Assembly (NCBI GenBank): GCA_035041965.1
Contig: JAPYMA010003054.1
Coordinates: forward strand, 1 to 64,000
Direction: 5' to 3'
From: Anisakis pegreffii
Lineage: Eukaryota > Nematoda > Chromadorea > Rhabditida > Anisakidae
Length of the DNA stretch: 64,000 nt
The position numbers and the translations under genes are program-made. This document shows positions 26,001 through 37,600 of the stretch, one piece after another; position 1 is the stretch's first letter, and each line of letters opens with the position of its first letter. The notes below the pieces were generated by a model. That model did no database searches and was not told the DNA's origin. It was given only the letters and a program-made list of their open reading frames with translations.

Positions 26001-28824
26001 TTTTATTTCATCTTGTGTGGTTGGATAATTTAATGGCATTGATGAGTTTTTCAGTGCCGCAGCTTTTATTTGTCTTTTCAAGAATTGTTTTTTTCAGATC
26101 GATGTGCTATTAACTACGTACAACATGATTGGTTCAAGAGCACAAGATCGAAAATTTTTCAAACGTTTCAAGATCAATTACGTTATCTACGATGAGGGTC
26201 ATTTGTTGAAGAGTTGTCATACAGAACGTTACAAAAATCTCATGAAAGTTAGGGTGAGTAAATGAATCGTTGTATCGTTATGATGAACATTGTGGTCGCT
26301 GATTGTAATTCTCGCTCGTTGATGATCTTTAGCGAAGTTGATTGAACCTCTTTGAAGTTGAATTTAACCAACTCGTCATTGAATTCACATGGTCATCGGA
26401 TATTAGTGATGATCGCTTCCATTTTATCAGTGAAACTGCATTCATCGAAGTGATCAGCAACTGAGAATTGATCAAAATTCGAATAAAAGGATGATGAATT
26501 TGTTGTTGTTGTTGTAGGGTCAACGAAAAATACTTTTGACGGGTACACCATTGCAAAACAATTTAATGGAATTAATATCGCTCATTTATTTTACAATGAC
26601 AAAACTTTTCACGAAGTATTGTGATGATATCTCTCAATTGCTTCAACAGTTTCAACAGGTTTCTATTGCTGCAATTATTTTCATATTTTTTTGCTTTAGA
26701 ATTTCCCACTTTTCAGTTAGAATATCTTTGAAATTCTTGTTAAAGTTTGTTGAGTTGAAAACATTCTCGATTATAATTCATTATTTTGTTGTGATTCTCA
26801 CCAGAAACTTCGTTTGCAGAAAATTCCAGCAATGGAAGCGAAAAGTGGATCTCTCTATGAGGCGGATAAAATCGAGCAAGCAAAGGCAATCTTGCAGCCG
26901 TATATCTTGAGGAGATTGAAGATAAATGTACATATATTTGCATTCATTCAATTGTTGGCTATTCATTTGGCTCGCTGAAATTGAATTGATTAGTTTGAAT
27001 TTGTAATTATTCAGTAATCGCTATTGATGGAGTACTGAAAGCTGAAGAATTCGAGTCCTTAAAGATGAAGTGAACGGTGGAATTTATAGGTGTTGAGTTA
27101 TTTACCAAAGAAGATTGAACGTGTGATATGCTGTAAGATGAGCGAAGAACAGCAGCGCATATACGATGACTTGATCAGAGAGTATCGGGAGATGGATGCG
27201 AATTGCGACAAAATGACAATTGGACGTTTGATGGAACTAAGAAAGATCGCAAATCATCCGTTACTTTACCGGAGACAATATACGGACGATCGTGTCATTA
27301 AAATAGCGAATGTTTTATGTAAAGCGGTGAGGTTTTAGTTGGGTTTTGACATGATGAGTTTTGACAGTGTTTTGCATTTGTTTATTTGGTATTGATGTCG
27401 TTATTACAGTTAGTCTGATTGCTTGTTCTTTTAATATACTGTTGCTTTTATAATTGTAATTGTTATTATGATTCCTTTATTGTTATTGATATTGTTGTTT
27501 TCATTTTTCCAGGAATCAGAATATGAGAAGAAGAATCCAGAACATTTAGCTGAAGATTTAGCATTTCGATCGGATTTTGCGATCAGTCAACTTTGCTCGA
27601 AGTATAGGTCCACTCAGCAGTTCAGTCTTGACGAACGAATCGCACTCGAATCTGGCAAATTCAAAGAACTCGATCATTTGCTTCCAGAAATCAAAGAAAA
27701 GGTTTCTGGTTCACGAGAAAAAATTTTCCTGGAATCCTTTTATTTTGTTTGTTTGTTTCTCGTTTTTTTGGAATATTTGATAATAATAATAGTGCGGATT
27801 AATTCAGGGTGACAAAGTGCTAATATTCAGTCAGTTCACAACAATGATGGATATTTTGGAGGTTTATTTACGACTTCGAGGATATGAATACTGTCGTTTG
27901 GATGGTTCAACACCAGTCATGGAACGGTGATTTATTTTATTTTTGCTTTCTGATTTTGACGACTCTAAAAATTCAGTTCACATAGCGAGATGTTTATAGT
28001 CGAGTTAAGCGTGTAATTCATCGCTAATTTCGTACAATTCTCTCGTGTTTGTATTATTGAAGATGTTTCATGAAAGAGTTGATCCAATATTGATTGAATG
28101 TTTCAGTCAGCAAATGATCAATACGTTCAATTCATCCGAGCCAAATTTATTCATCTTTCTGCTGTCAACAAAAGCTGGTGGTTTGGGTATTAATTTAACG
28201 GCAGCGAATCATATCATTCTTCACGATATCGATTTCAATCCGTACAACGATAAACAAGCCGAGGATCGTTGCCATCGAATGGGACAGGAGAAGTGCGTTG
28301 TTGCATTTTGTTTATTTTTCACTTATTTTGTGCTTTTCCTTTTGTTTTCTTCTCGTTTCGTTTTCCCGATTGTCTATTGTTTTTTGCATAAGGATGTATT
28401 TCTTGGTAGTATTTTAGAGCTGTATATGTGCATATTGAACGGTTAAGTGTGGAAATTGTGATGCAATGAGGATTTAGGGAAGTGTACGTGGTGAGACTGG
28501 TATCGAAGGGTAGCGTCGAGGAGGGAATGCTGAGTGTGGCACAGAAGAAACTTGAACTCGGGAAGGAAGTGACCGGTACGAATGCGACTGATGGTTAGTT
28601 CATTTTCGCATATTCATTGGTATTGGACAATGAAGATTAGTGAAGATAAACTGATGGAAAATTGTTAAAATTCAATTGGCGTTTAAATGCTTATTTTAGT
28701 CGTTATTGTAGGAAATTGATGTACTGAAATTTGTTCACTGATTCATTTAATGTTCCTTTCAGATGCTGAATGCGAAGGACAGATTGTTGAGTTATTACTG
28801 AAGAAGGCGCTTTCTTTGGACTAA
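23010..28824 (+). CDS. SMARCAD1: SMARCAD1-type SNF2 chromatin remodelling ATPase
   Basis: DNA-dependent ATPase of the SMARCAD1/Fun30 family, which remodels nucleosomes for heterochromatin upkeep and DNA-end resection (family knowledge). 18 exons give about 910 residues: 23010-23126, 23241-23316, 23440-23677, 23969-24149, 24286-24429, 24538-24711, 24977-25164, 25310-25400, 25623-25832, 26098-26253, 26518-26658, 26820-26927, 27090-27326, 27513-27701, 27808-27926, 28107-28292, 28478-28593, 28763-28824. The first ~250 residues are Ser/Asp/Glu/Lys-rich. A helical segment with [13 protein letters not shown] follows. The SNF2 motor has [19 protein letters not shown] (about 404), DEGH (505-508, the SMARCAD1 form of the DExH box), LTGTPLQNN (532-540), [18 protein letters not shown] and DRCHRMGQ. 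I do not see the CUE domains of the human protein. Intron 3 appears to be GC-AG. Confidence 0.93.
23678..23968 (+). other. SMARCAD1: GC-AG intron 3 of the SMARCAD1 gene
   Basis: Exon 3 has no GT donor giving the phase needed by exon 4. An AG/GCAAAT donor after 23677 gives phase 2, which fits the single leading base of exon 4 (acceptor ATTTTAG, exon from 23969). The join reads FEQR then [12 protein letters not shown] donors with this context are a known minor class of U2 introns. A missed small exon is the alternative. Confidence 0.6.
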
Positions 28825-31600
28825 GGATTAGTGTTACCGCGTAGTTTTTAAGATTCAATGAGGAACAGATATGATCACGCCGTTATTCGATTGCCTTCAA
28901 CTGTTGTCCTTTATGTATGGCGGAGAATAACTGACTACTCACATTCAGCAATAGTTGTGTTGCCGTGTTTTCAAATTTACATTGTTTTCACTCGTTATAG
29001 GCGAATTTTGACTTGTCGGATTTAAAATTTATAGTGTTCGACTAATCATTTGCTATCTTGTTCGTTTGTTATTGTCTTGTTTTATTTGAGAAAAGTATTC
29101 TTTTATTGAATCTTTGAGATATTGCTTCAATATTGACTTGTATCATGAAAACTGTTTCGTTTGAGCAGCCAAATGTTTTAGTTAATCTTTTGAAGTGTAT
29201 GGATTTTAATGCGATCAGTGAGAATTTTATGTGAGACGTTGGATGTCTGATAGTCATTCAACTTTAGCAATGCATTTGTTTGTTTGTTTGCCGTGTTATT
29301 TGTGTTTGTTTTGGTATTTGTTCGTCTTTCTGAGAAGTTTGATGATGAGGTGATTGTTGCATCTGTCTTGTTGTTTATGTTCTGTCATATTGTCTTGTGA
29401 AAAATTACATTTTGGATTGAATCTTGAGTATATCCAAAATGTGAGTATTTTATAGACGAGAAACGTTCTGGTGTATCTGGCTTTGTTACTTAATTAGAGT
29501 ATCACCAACGATGTCGTGTGTGATTGGTCGTCATGCATGCGATTCGTTTTGTTCAGTTCGTTCGATCCGTCAGCTTTATTATTTGTATTGTTTTTGGGGT
29601 GATTTGTTTGTTGGCATGTAAGATTCTATGGTTAGGTTTTGATGACTTTCATTTTCTTTGAAAATTCATTGTCACTTATAAATCAATTGAGGTTTGTTTT
29701 AACTCTTCATCTTGTTGCTGTTGTTGTTGTTGTTGTTAGCTATGTGTTGTTTTTTGATCTGTTTGAGTCGAACTGTTGTTTTAGCGATTGAACATGAAAG
29801 TGGAGAAGGTACTGATTTGAGTCTGTGAAGATTAGATTTGGAAGGAGCATTTGTGTGGGTCGAGAAAATATTGATAGCTTTGAATTGAGATGAAGTGATG
29901 TTTCACAGCGGTTTTTTTTATGTTCTTGTCGTCGTTGACGTAGTGAAGTATTGAACATCCCAAAATTCAAGTAGCTAATAGAAACGGAAGTTTAGAGATA
30001 TTTCAAAGGGGATGGTGCCTAATGCGTGTAAATGAGTTCAGTTTTATAAATTCGATTTGTCTTTGTGAACTTGTATGTTTTCAAAACACAAAAAAATACC
30101 AAAAATAATTTGAGATTTTTAAAGTTCTGTTTAATGTGATGTCTTATAATGTCTTATGATATTATCACTCTTATTATAATTCGTATTGTCTTATAATTAT
30201 GATATTATCACTTTATAATTATTCTTTTTGTTATTCATCGTTTTTCTTCTGACCATATTGTATTGGTTATTTGTTTATTTATTTCAAAAACGTGAATTGA
30301 AATTTTTGCTGAAGATTGTTTTAATGTTACGATTGTTTGGAATTCATTCATATTTCCGAAGAAGTACTCTTGTTTGGCCATGTTCAAATTTAAAGTATTA
30401 TGAATTGTTGTTATACATATTTTGTGTTGAATGCATTCGGTCACTGATATTGTTAATTTAATTTAGTTCTTCATCTCGTTATGAACAGAATCTTGTGAAC
30501 ACTCGTATAAAACGGAACGAATGCATAATTTATTGTTACCTAACACAAACCACTAAACATTGCGGGTTCAAGTCCTGCTTCCATACAAACATTTTCGAGT
30601 GTCCTATATTCGCTCTGAAACGGTACTGAACATGAATATGAGTGCTACTATCATATCGTGTGTTTAGATGTTGCTTCGATTTTTTTTCGCTACAAAATAG
30701 GAGCGGTGTTTGTTAAACGGACTCAAATTATAATGGTGAATTTGATTGGTTGATTAGTTTTGTTGTTTTGATTGTTGTTGTTCGAAAATGATTGAATGGA
30801 GATATCTGAACAACGATTTGCAAAATTCATCTGTCTTATGCTCCAATGTACATTGCCATTTTCATAGTGCAAACATTTGAACAGATCATCATAACATTTA
30901 TCGACTATAATCAGTGATCGAAAATGAATTGACCAGAAGGGTACTGCATCACGATACCACAACACAACTACTATGTCACTAATTCAGAATAACATTTCGT
31001 ATCATTGAATTCAACATATTGATACTGAATTTATTAAAATACAACAAGAATGCGTATTCAGGATCGTAGTTGTTGTGAATTTTATAGTCGTCTTGTAATA
31101 TTGTCTGATATTAGAATCTGCTGATTGCCCTTGGTGTATAGGAATAGACAATGTCCATTTCTCACGTATTGTTGAATTTTGTACGCAGGAAGTATGAACG
31201 AAACAATTTCAGTTTCTGAATCAAAAATGCCTTCAAAGTTTTGCATTCATCTCCTTTCCTTTCTTTGCTTCTCTCTAATACATACGCATCGCAGTCTTTT
31301 GGTTAACAAAGAAAATTTGCATGGAACTCATTCAATTTGACATATTCAAAGCGATTTATTGGAGTAGAATTTCAGTAATTTCAATAGATCTCGGTGCTTC
31401 AATTCAAAACAAGTGCCATAGTTCATAATCGCCTTCGTATTGCTGCATTTTCATCGTATTTGATAGAGACGTTGTGTGAGGCGGTCGCTTTGTGACGTTA
31501 TTTGGCGTGCAGTTGAAGTTGGTCGTCACAAATCAGAGCTCTCAATTGCGATTTGTTTTGAATCGACGAGAATAGGAGAGTGAACAAGATAGAGTTGAGT
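28825..31600. other. Intergenic, SMARCAD1 3' side and rpn-6 5' side
   Basis: 2.8 kb of A/T-rich sequence with T-rich runs and a GTT repeat near 29716-29740. No ORF with family likeness on either strand. At about 30566-30590 there is a T-arm-like string (GGGTTCAAGTCCTGC) but no matching tRNA body. The 5' UTR and promoter of the Rpn6 gene should lie in the last few hundred bases. Confidence 0.6.
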
Positions 31601-34110
31601 ATGGCTAGCAGAAATGCGAATGAGGATTTACGGACAGCCGAAGTGAAGTTATCGCTTGTTGAAGTGGAACGAATGATCTCGGATACGGCACAATTGAACG
31701 ATGAGGAGGAATTGAAGAGACGTGAAGAGACCATCATCAATTTCGGCAAACATCTTTGTGAAGAGAAGGACACAGAACAGTTGAAGCAGTTGATCACGTT
31801 GATTCGTCCGTATTTGACGAGTTTCGGTAAAGCGAAAGCGGCCAGAGTGGTGCGATCTCTTGTCGACATGTGCCTACAAATCGATCAGGATCCTCAGCTG
31901 AAACTCGAACTGTGCCGAGAGTGTGTGGCATGGGCGACGAAACAAAAACGTGTCTATCTGCGACATTCATTGGAAGTTCGCCTGATAAGACTGCTGAATG
32001 AAATGGGCAAATATCCCGAAGCAATAAATATGGCCACAAAATTGAATCAAGAACTGAAGAAAGTGGAGAATAAAGACGTTCAACTGGAGGTACAATTGGA
32101 GGAGAGTAAAAGTGGTTTCTCGTTGAACAATTTGAGTAAGGCAAAAACCTCACTGGTGGCCGCGAAAACAACAGCCAATGCGCTCTACATCGAGCCAAAA
32201 CTTCAAGCTCAGCTGGACTTGCAATCGGGTGTGTTGCATATGGCCGAAGATCGAGACTATAAAACGGCATTCTCCTACTTCTATGAGGCGTTCGAAGGCT
32301 TTGACAATACCAACGAAGAGGTATATGCGAGAAAAGCGTTGAAGTACATGTGCCTGGCGAAGATTATGATGAATGAAGCCGAAGAAGTACCGTCGATTCT
32401 GTCGGGCAAATTGGCTCTCAAATATAAGGGAAGAGATGTGGAAGCGATGCAATCGGTTGCACAAGCATTTCAACAACGTTCACTGCTTGACTTTAATAAG
32501 GTCTTCTTCCATCTTATCGAGCCGACCATCTTGTCCTAATTGTTCAATGAATTTATTCAGTTGATTCCAATTGTCACGGAGTTTGAGTGGTAGTTTTTTT
32601 TTTGAAGGCAGCTGAATGGTGATTGAAGAAATCGTCGAATTTACTGCAGTGTTCGGATGGAATTTATTGTGGTTGTGAACTGAAACGGTATCGGAAACCC
32701 TTTCTGTAGGAGAATTGAATGATTGGAAATATATTTGAGCAAGTGATGAGTAGAGTGTTGAGTTGGACGATTGAACGTACAGAGTGAATTCGTTTTGGGG
32801 TGTGAAACGAGTTAAACTAATGAAGACGATGGTTTCGTTGAAGGCTTTTCATAAGTTCAGTGATGAACTGAACAAGGATGCAATTGTAAAGTCGCATTTC
32901 CATGTGCTCAGTGAATCAATGCTCGAAAAGGATATCAGTCGATTGATAGAACCGTATTCTGTGATCGAGGTTTCTCCAGTTCCTATTATTTTTTGGAGAT
33001 TATGTTTAGATTTTTCCAAAATCGAGTTTAAAATGATGACTTACAACTGATTTAAAACATCCGAGAATGTCGATTAGTTGAGTGAACTAAGTTAATTTTA
33101 TGATTTCATTGGGAATTTAAGTAGTATATGATCTCTCAATAAGATCTCTCAATATTGCTGTTGTTAATAGTAAGATGTTGGCAAAACTCAAGGCAAATTG
33201 AGGCTTTAAGCTTGGAACTTGATAATTTCAAATGATTTTCCATAACACCATTAGAAAGTCAACACGCTAATGTCTTATATTTCGCTGTGTAAATCTGAGT
33301 TGAAAATTCTCAAGCGAGCAATTGTTTGGAACATTTCTTACGTCTTCGGTAGCTGGAGGAATCTGCTTTTAGGTCTCAACAATTGCTAAACGCATCGATC
33401 TACCTATAGAACGTATTGAAAGGAAGCTGACACAAATGATTTTGGATAAAAAGTTTTATGGTATTTTGTCTCAAATATTTTGTTTGCTGTTGTCAATGCA
33501 ATTGTCTATTTAACTCACGATCAGAGGAATAGATCGTTCAGTTTCCACTTCATAGCTATGCAGTAATTATCAAGTGAGATTGGGAATTTATCGTCGCCAT
33601 GAGTGATTCGCGAGCGATTAATTTACTGGAAGATTTTTGGAACCGTCATATTTAGAAGGTATGGAAATGATGATAGTATGGCAACAGCAATAGCAACAGT
33701 AATAATGCAGATGCCCTAAGAATAATAATGAATTGAAGGAGTTGTTGATCAGCGAGAAGGTTCACTTACGGTGTACGCATTTTCTGAAGATGAATATACG
33801 AAGTCGTATGAAAAAGCAGTTGAGGGTATTCATGATTTATCGAAGGTCCTCTTTATCTCATCCAGCTCTCATTCAGAATGCCTTGTTAAAATAATATTTC
33901 AATTCAACTCTTAGTCAAGGACTATTATCATTTCATATCATTTTCGATGAACTGACAAATGATATGTCTGACGTGATACAAGGAGATACAATACTTTTAT
34001 ATGTAATTTCGTTACAAAATTGGATTTTTCAGTTGATGAAAAATTAAATTTGAGATTTTCAGACAGTTGATGAAATCTATCGTCGTGCAAGTAAATTAAT
34101 GAAAGCCTAA
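31601..34110 (+). CDS. rpn-6: 26S proteasome regulatory lid subunit Rpn6 (PSMD11)
   Basis: Scaffold subunit of the proteasome lid that clamps the 20S core to the 19S ATPase ring. It has an N-terminal helical-repeat solenoid and a C-terminal PCI domain (family knowledge). Five exons: 31601-32500, 32856-32969, 33373-33460, 33742-33845, 34063-34110. They total 1,254 bases, giving 417 residues (human about 422). The 900-base first exon carries the solenoid, ending SLLDFNK. The others give [19 protein letters not shown], the winged-helix part with [15 protein letters not shown], then [12 protein letters not shown] and the terminal [15 protein letters not shown]. Reading only the open frame would suggest a truncated 312-residue protein, but the GT at 32501 and the downstream exons show that it is intact. 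An in-frame reading runs upstream of the ATG without another ATG, so 31601 is the natural start. Confidence 0.95.
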
Positions 34111-34661
34111 ACAATTTGATTCATTGCTCATCAGATTGATCAAAAGTGTAATTTTGTCGAAGAATCGACATGAATCTGATTGTTCAGTCAATGTATTTGA
34201 ACTTTGAGTCCTATAAATTCATTCAGTTCAATTGTATTCGTTTGCAATACATTTCAACTTGTTTGATGTATTTGAAACACATCAATTTATGAGCAATAAA
34301 ATTAACACATTGCGAAGAGTATTCGACATTTGCGAAATCTCTGCGATATTGCTTATTTTGACAATAGTCAATGAATGAAAAAACTGTCTTCAAGAGAGGA
34401 AGGGAGTACCTTTGAAAGATGTTACGATTCGAACTATAAGATGCTTAAAAAGACTATCTTCAAGTTATCTGATTATCTTTTGCGTGATACTCATTGCGAT
34501 TTTCTTCCGTGCTCATTTCGTCTCACTTCGGATCAGTCAGTGAGCATTAGTAGTTGATGATTGAAGAATACATTGATTCAGGATAAATTATTGTGCAATG
34601 TTAGTTGAACAATAGCTGTCGCTCGAACCTCAAATTGAAGCTTTATCATAGTTGTGAAGTT
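34111..34661. other. Intergenic between rpn-6 and dog-1/BRIP1
   Basis: 551 bases holding the rpn-6 3' UTR and the upstream region of the helicase gene. No ORF with family likeness. The spacing is wider than the roughly 100-base gaps of Caenorhabditis operons, so co-transcription is possible but not indicated. Confidence 0.5.
34295..34300 (+). terminator. Likely polyadenylation signal AATAAA for rpn-6
   Basis: AATAAA about 185 bases after the rpn-6 stop and before the next gene. This position is typical for a nematode 3' UTR, but the cleavage site itself is not visible. Confidence 0.45.
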
Positions 34662-37600
34662 ATGGCAACTCCGAATTTTTGGCATATTCAACGAAGGCGA
34701 AAACGTACAAGTGGCGATTTGCTTGATGAAAATTCTCAAGATGGAAAACCAAAACACGGTAAATTCTACGAATGAATATTTTGTGAAAAACATTCCTAGG
34801 ATTTCTCTTGGTTTTACAGAAAAATAATGATCGGAATCGGAATATAACTAGATATGTTCGAGTTCTTCCCAACTGATAATACAATCTGTGGGTATAAACT
34901 CTCGTATCAATATGTTCACTAAGAAATGTTCAGAGCAATTTTACTTGAGATTATGAGAAAATGAAGCAAACTATAAAATTGTGCTTGGGAATTGTCGAAA
35001 AATCGCTCTGAAAAGTTGAATCTGAATTCTCCTATAAAAAAAGATTCTTTAAAAGTTGAGAGAATTTGGAGAAATCAGATTGAGAGTTGGTTTGCTTTGA
35101 GGTTTCGTTACACCGATACGTCATCAGCAAAAAATCAAGCCTATACCAATGGAATTTTCTGAGTTATGGATTGGCGGTTATCTGGTGAAGTTACCACTGA
35201 ATATGGTACCGTACACAACTCAACGCACCATGATGGCTAAAATCCTGAAAAGTCTCAAGAACAGACTGAATGCATTGATCGAAAGTCCTACTGGAAGCGG
35301 TAAAGTTCTTTCGTTTTGTAGCTCTTTTTCATTGACTGATTGGTAAATTCAGTGGCTTTATATTTCTTGATGAGATCAATCCAAAATGTTTCCGTCAACT
35401 TAAAGTTACATCTGAACATAACTTCAGTAGTAAAGTGAATGACTTGAAATAAGTGTAGGTTTGACCTGAAAGTTTCAAATTTCAGGTAAAACCCTAGGTC
35501 TTCTGTCAGCCACGTGTGCATGGCTGGTGAAGTATAAAGAGGAACGTGAGCAATCGAGAAAAGAATGCCCCATATGTAATTCAAGTAAACACATCACTGA
35601 ATCCACCGCACCATCCACTAATCAAGAGAACAGTAACGATGCGTGGTCGATGAATGGTTCTGAGAATCCTTTCTCATGCGAGAATACGAACACGGAGAAT
35701 TCTCTTGACTCGACAACTATCGTGAATAAAAAACCACTCCTAACATGTAAATATTGGTTTTGTTCTTAGAATCACTATCGCTTTATCGTGATTGCCATTT
35801 CAGTTTCACTTTTCGTTTATTCTTCTGTACAAATTATTTGTAATTATTATTTTTTGTTATTGCTTTTCTTGTTAGTATTATTGTTATAGTGTTTGTCGCT
35901 ATGATGTTGTTCTTTAAAAAAGCTGATTTATTTATTTTCTTACTGATTTATTCATTTTTAAGTGGAAGAAGAGTTTGACGCAGACTTCAGAGCATCGCCT
36001 AGTCCAGCTGTTTCAAGAAGGGTATTTCATCATGTTATACTCTTCATTATGTTTTTATTTTATTTTGGTTAGGAAGTTATTATTTTTGGACTTTGAAAAC
36101 AAACGAAATTGTTTCGAATGATTAAATAAATTGTTTCTTACAGAAAAGTCTCATCTCGGAGGATTCGAAACGTTTGAAGTTAGAAAACGGTGAAGAAACG
36201 GAGAAGAAAGTTACCGAAAGTCATACTTGCTTACCGTGAGTTGTTTTAAATGTCGCATCAGTTGAATTGAGATTTTTCTACTGAATTGACCGCACTTCGA
36301 TGAAAATGTGATTGGTACTTAAATCTTCGGTAATGAGCTCAACTATGAATATTTTGCTTAGATAATCGGTGAACTTGGTTTGATTATTGAAACGGCACGA
36401 ATAAAGGTATTCAAAATTGAATGTTTAAACTCGAATCTGATTGAACAAGCGATTTCTTCGATGCGTGAAATGATTTGTTATAAAAGAATAGTTTGTTTGA
36501 AATTTCAGGCGAGTGACCATCTACTATGGTACAAGAACACATAAACAGATCAGTCAAGTGGTGAGTGAATTCGCTCGCCTACCGTACGGTCATGATGATC
36601 GAATAAGGTATCGATAGTATTCATTAGTTTGTTCGTTGAATTTTTTGTAAGTAATTCTAAGGGAAACGGTTTGAGAACGGTCTTTTTGCCTTCTTTTCTC
36701 CATAAAAGTCCTCAGGTGTTGTTCACATTCTAAAGACTTGAAAATTTGGATGAATCTTCGACATGATTCAGTGAGAGTTTTGGTTTGATACGATTCCATT
36801 TAAGACATACAATCCTGGCTAGTCGTGATCACTCCTGTATTAATCTAGCGGTACGGAACAGTGGCGATGTGAATGCGAGCTGTAAAGAGCTGATATCATC
36901 TCGAGGAGTTTGTTTCAATTTTTTTGTTTTAATTTCAGTTCTATTTTATCTTTTCGTTTTTTCGTTTCATTTTCAGAAAGAAAATGCGTGATCCATTCCT
37001 CAAAAACTTACCATCTACCTTTGTACTCGTTATTTGACTGTAAATGAATAAAAGTTACAATGCGATTGATTATTTTGTCTGCGATTGTTTTTGTGTGCAA
37101 TTTTGATATTCTCATGCAAATGATATTGAATAGAGATAGAATGGTTTTGTTGCTTACAATTGGTAGATATTTGGATGATTGCGGTGTGATGATTTGAAGA
37201 ACGCAATTCGTGATTCTGTCAGAGCCATCCGATACAGTTTTTTCGTAATCGTGCATTGTTGATGGGTTCAGGTAGGATGCGCTTACAAGAATGCAATGCG
37301 TGGTAAATACGAGAAAGCCCAACCACTGCGTCGATTGGTATCGAAAAGCATGCAGGGATCTAGCAATGTCTGGGATATCGAAGATTTAGTTGAGGCGTTA
37401 AAAGTGTCAAATCCAACGCTTTGTCCATATTTCTCGTCGACACGTGTGCTGACACAGGATGCTGATATTGTATTTTGTCCATTCACGTATATGATTGGTT
37501 GGTGATAAGTGTTTTGTTTTGAAGTTTTATTTGATTATGAACTCGTTCACTCATAAGATATAAATTAATTGAATATCTCAATGATATTGTTCTATTGATC

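Noticed and set aside
30540..30600. tRNA-like T-arm (GGGTTCAAGTCCTGC)
   Set aside because: A five-pair T stem and a B-box-like word are present, but there is no matching A box, anticodon arm or acceptor pairing upstream. At most a tRNA-derived fragment.
31794..32476. Long antisense open frames opposite the Rpn6 first exon (31794-32270 and 32150-32476)
   Set aside because: Shadows of a long exon. The peptides have no family likeness and the sense strand is fully explained.
31601..32539. Truncated Rpn6 or a retrocopy
   Set aside because: The long open frame ends after [10 protein letters not shown], but this is read-through into an intron. Four downstream exons in the right phases complete the protein to LMKA and stop.
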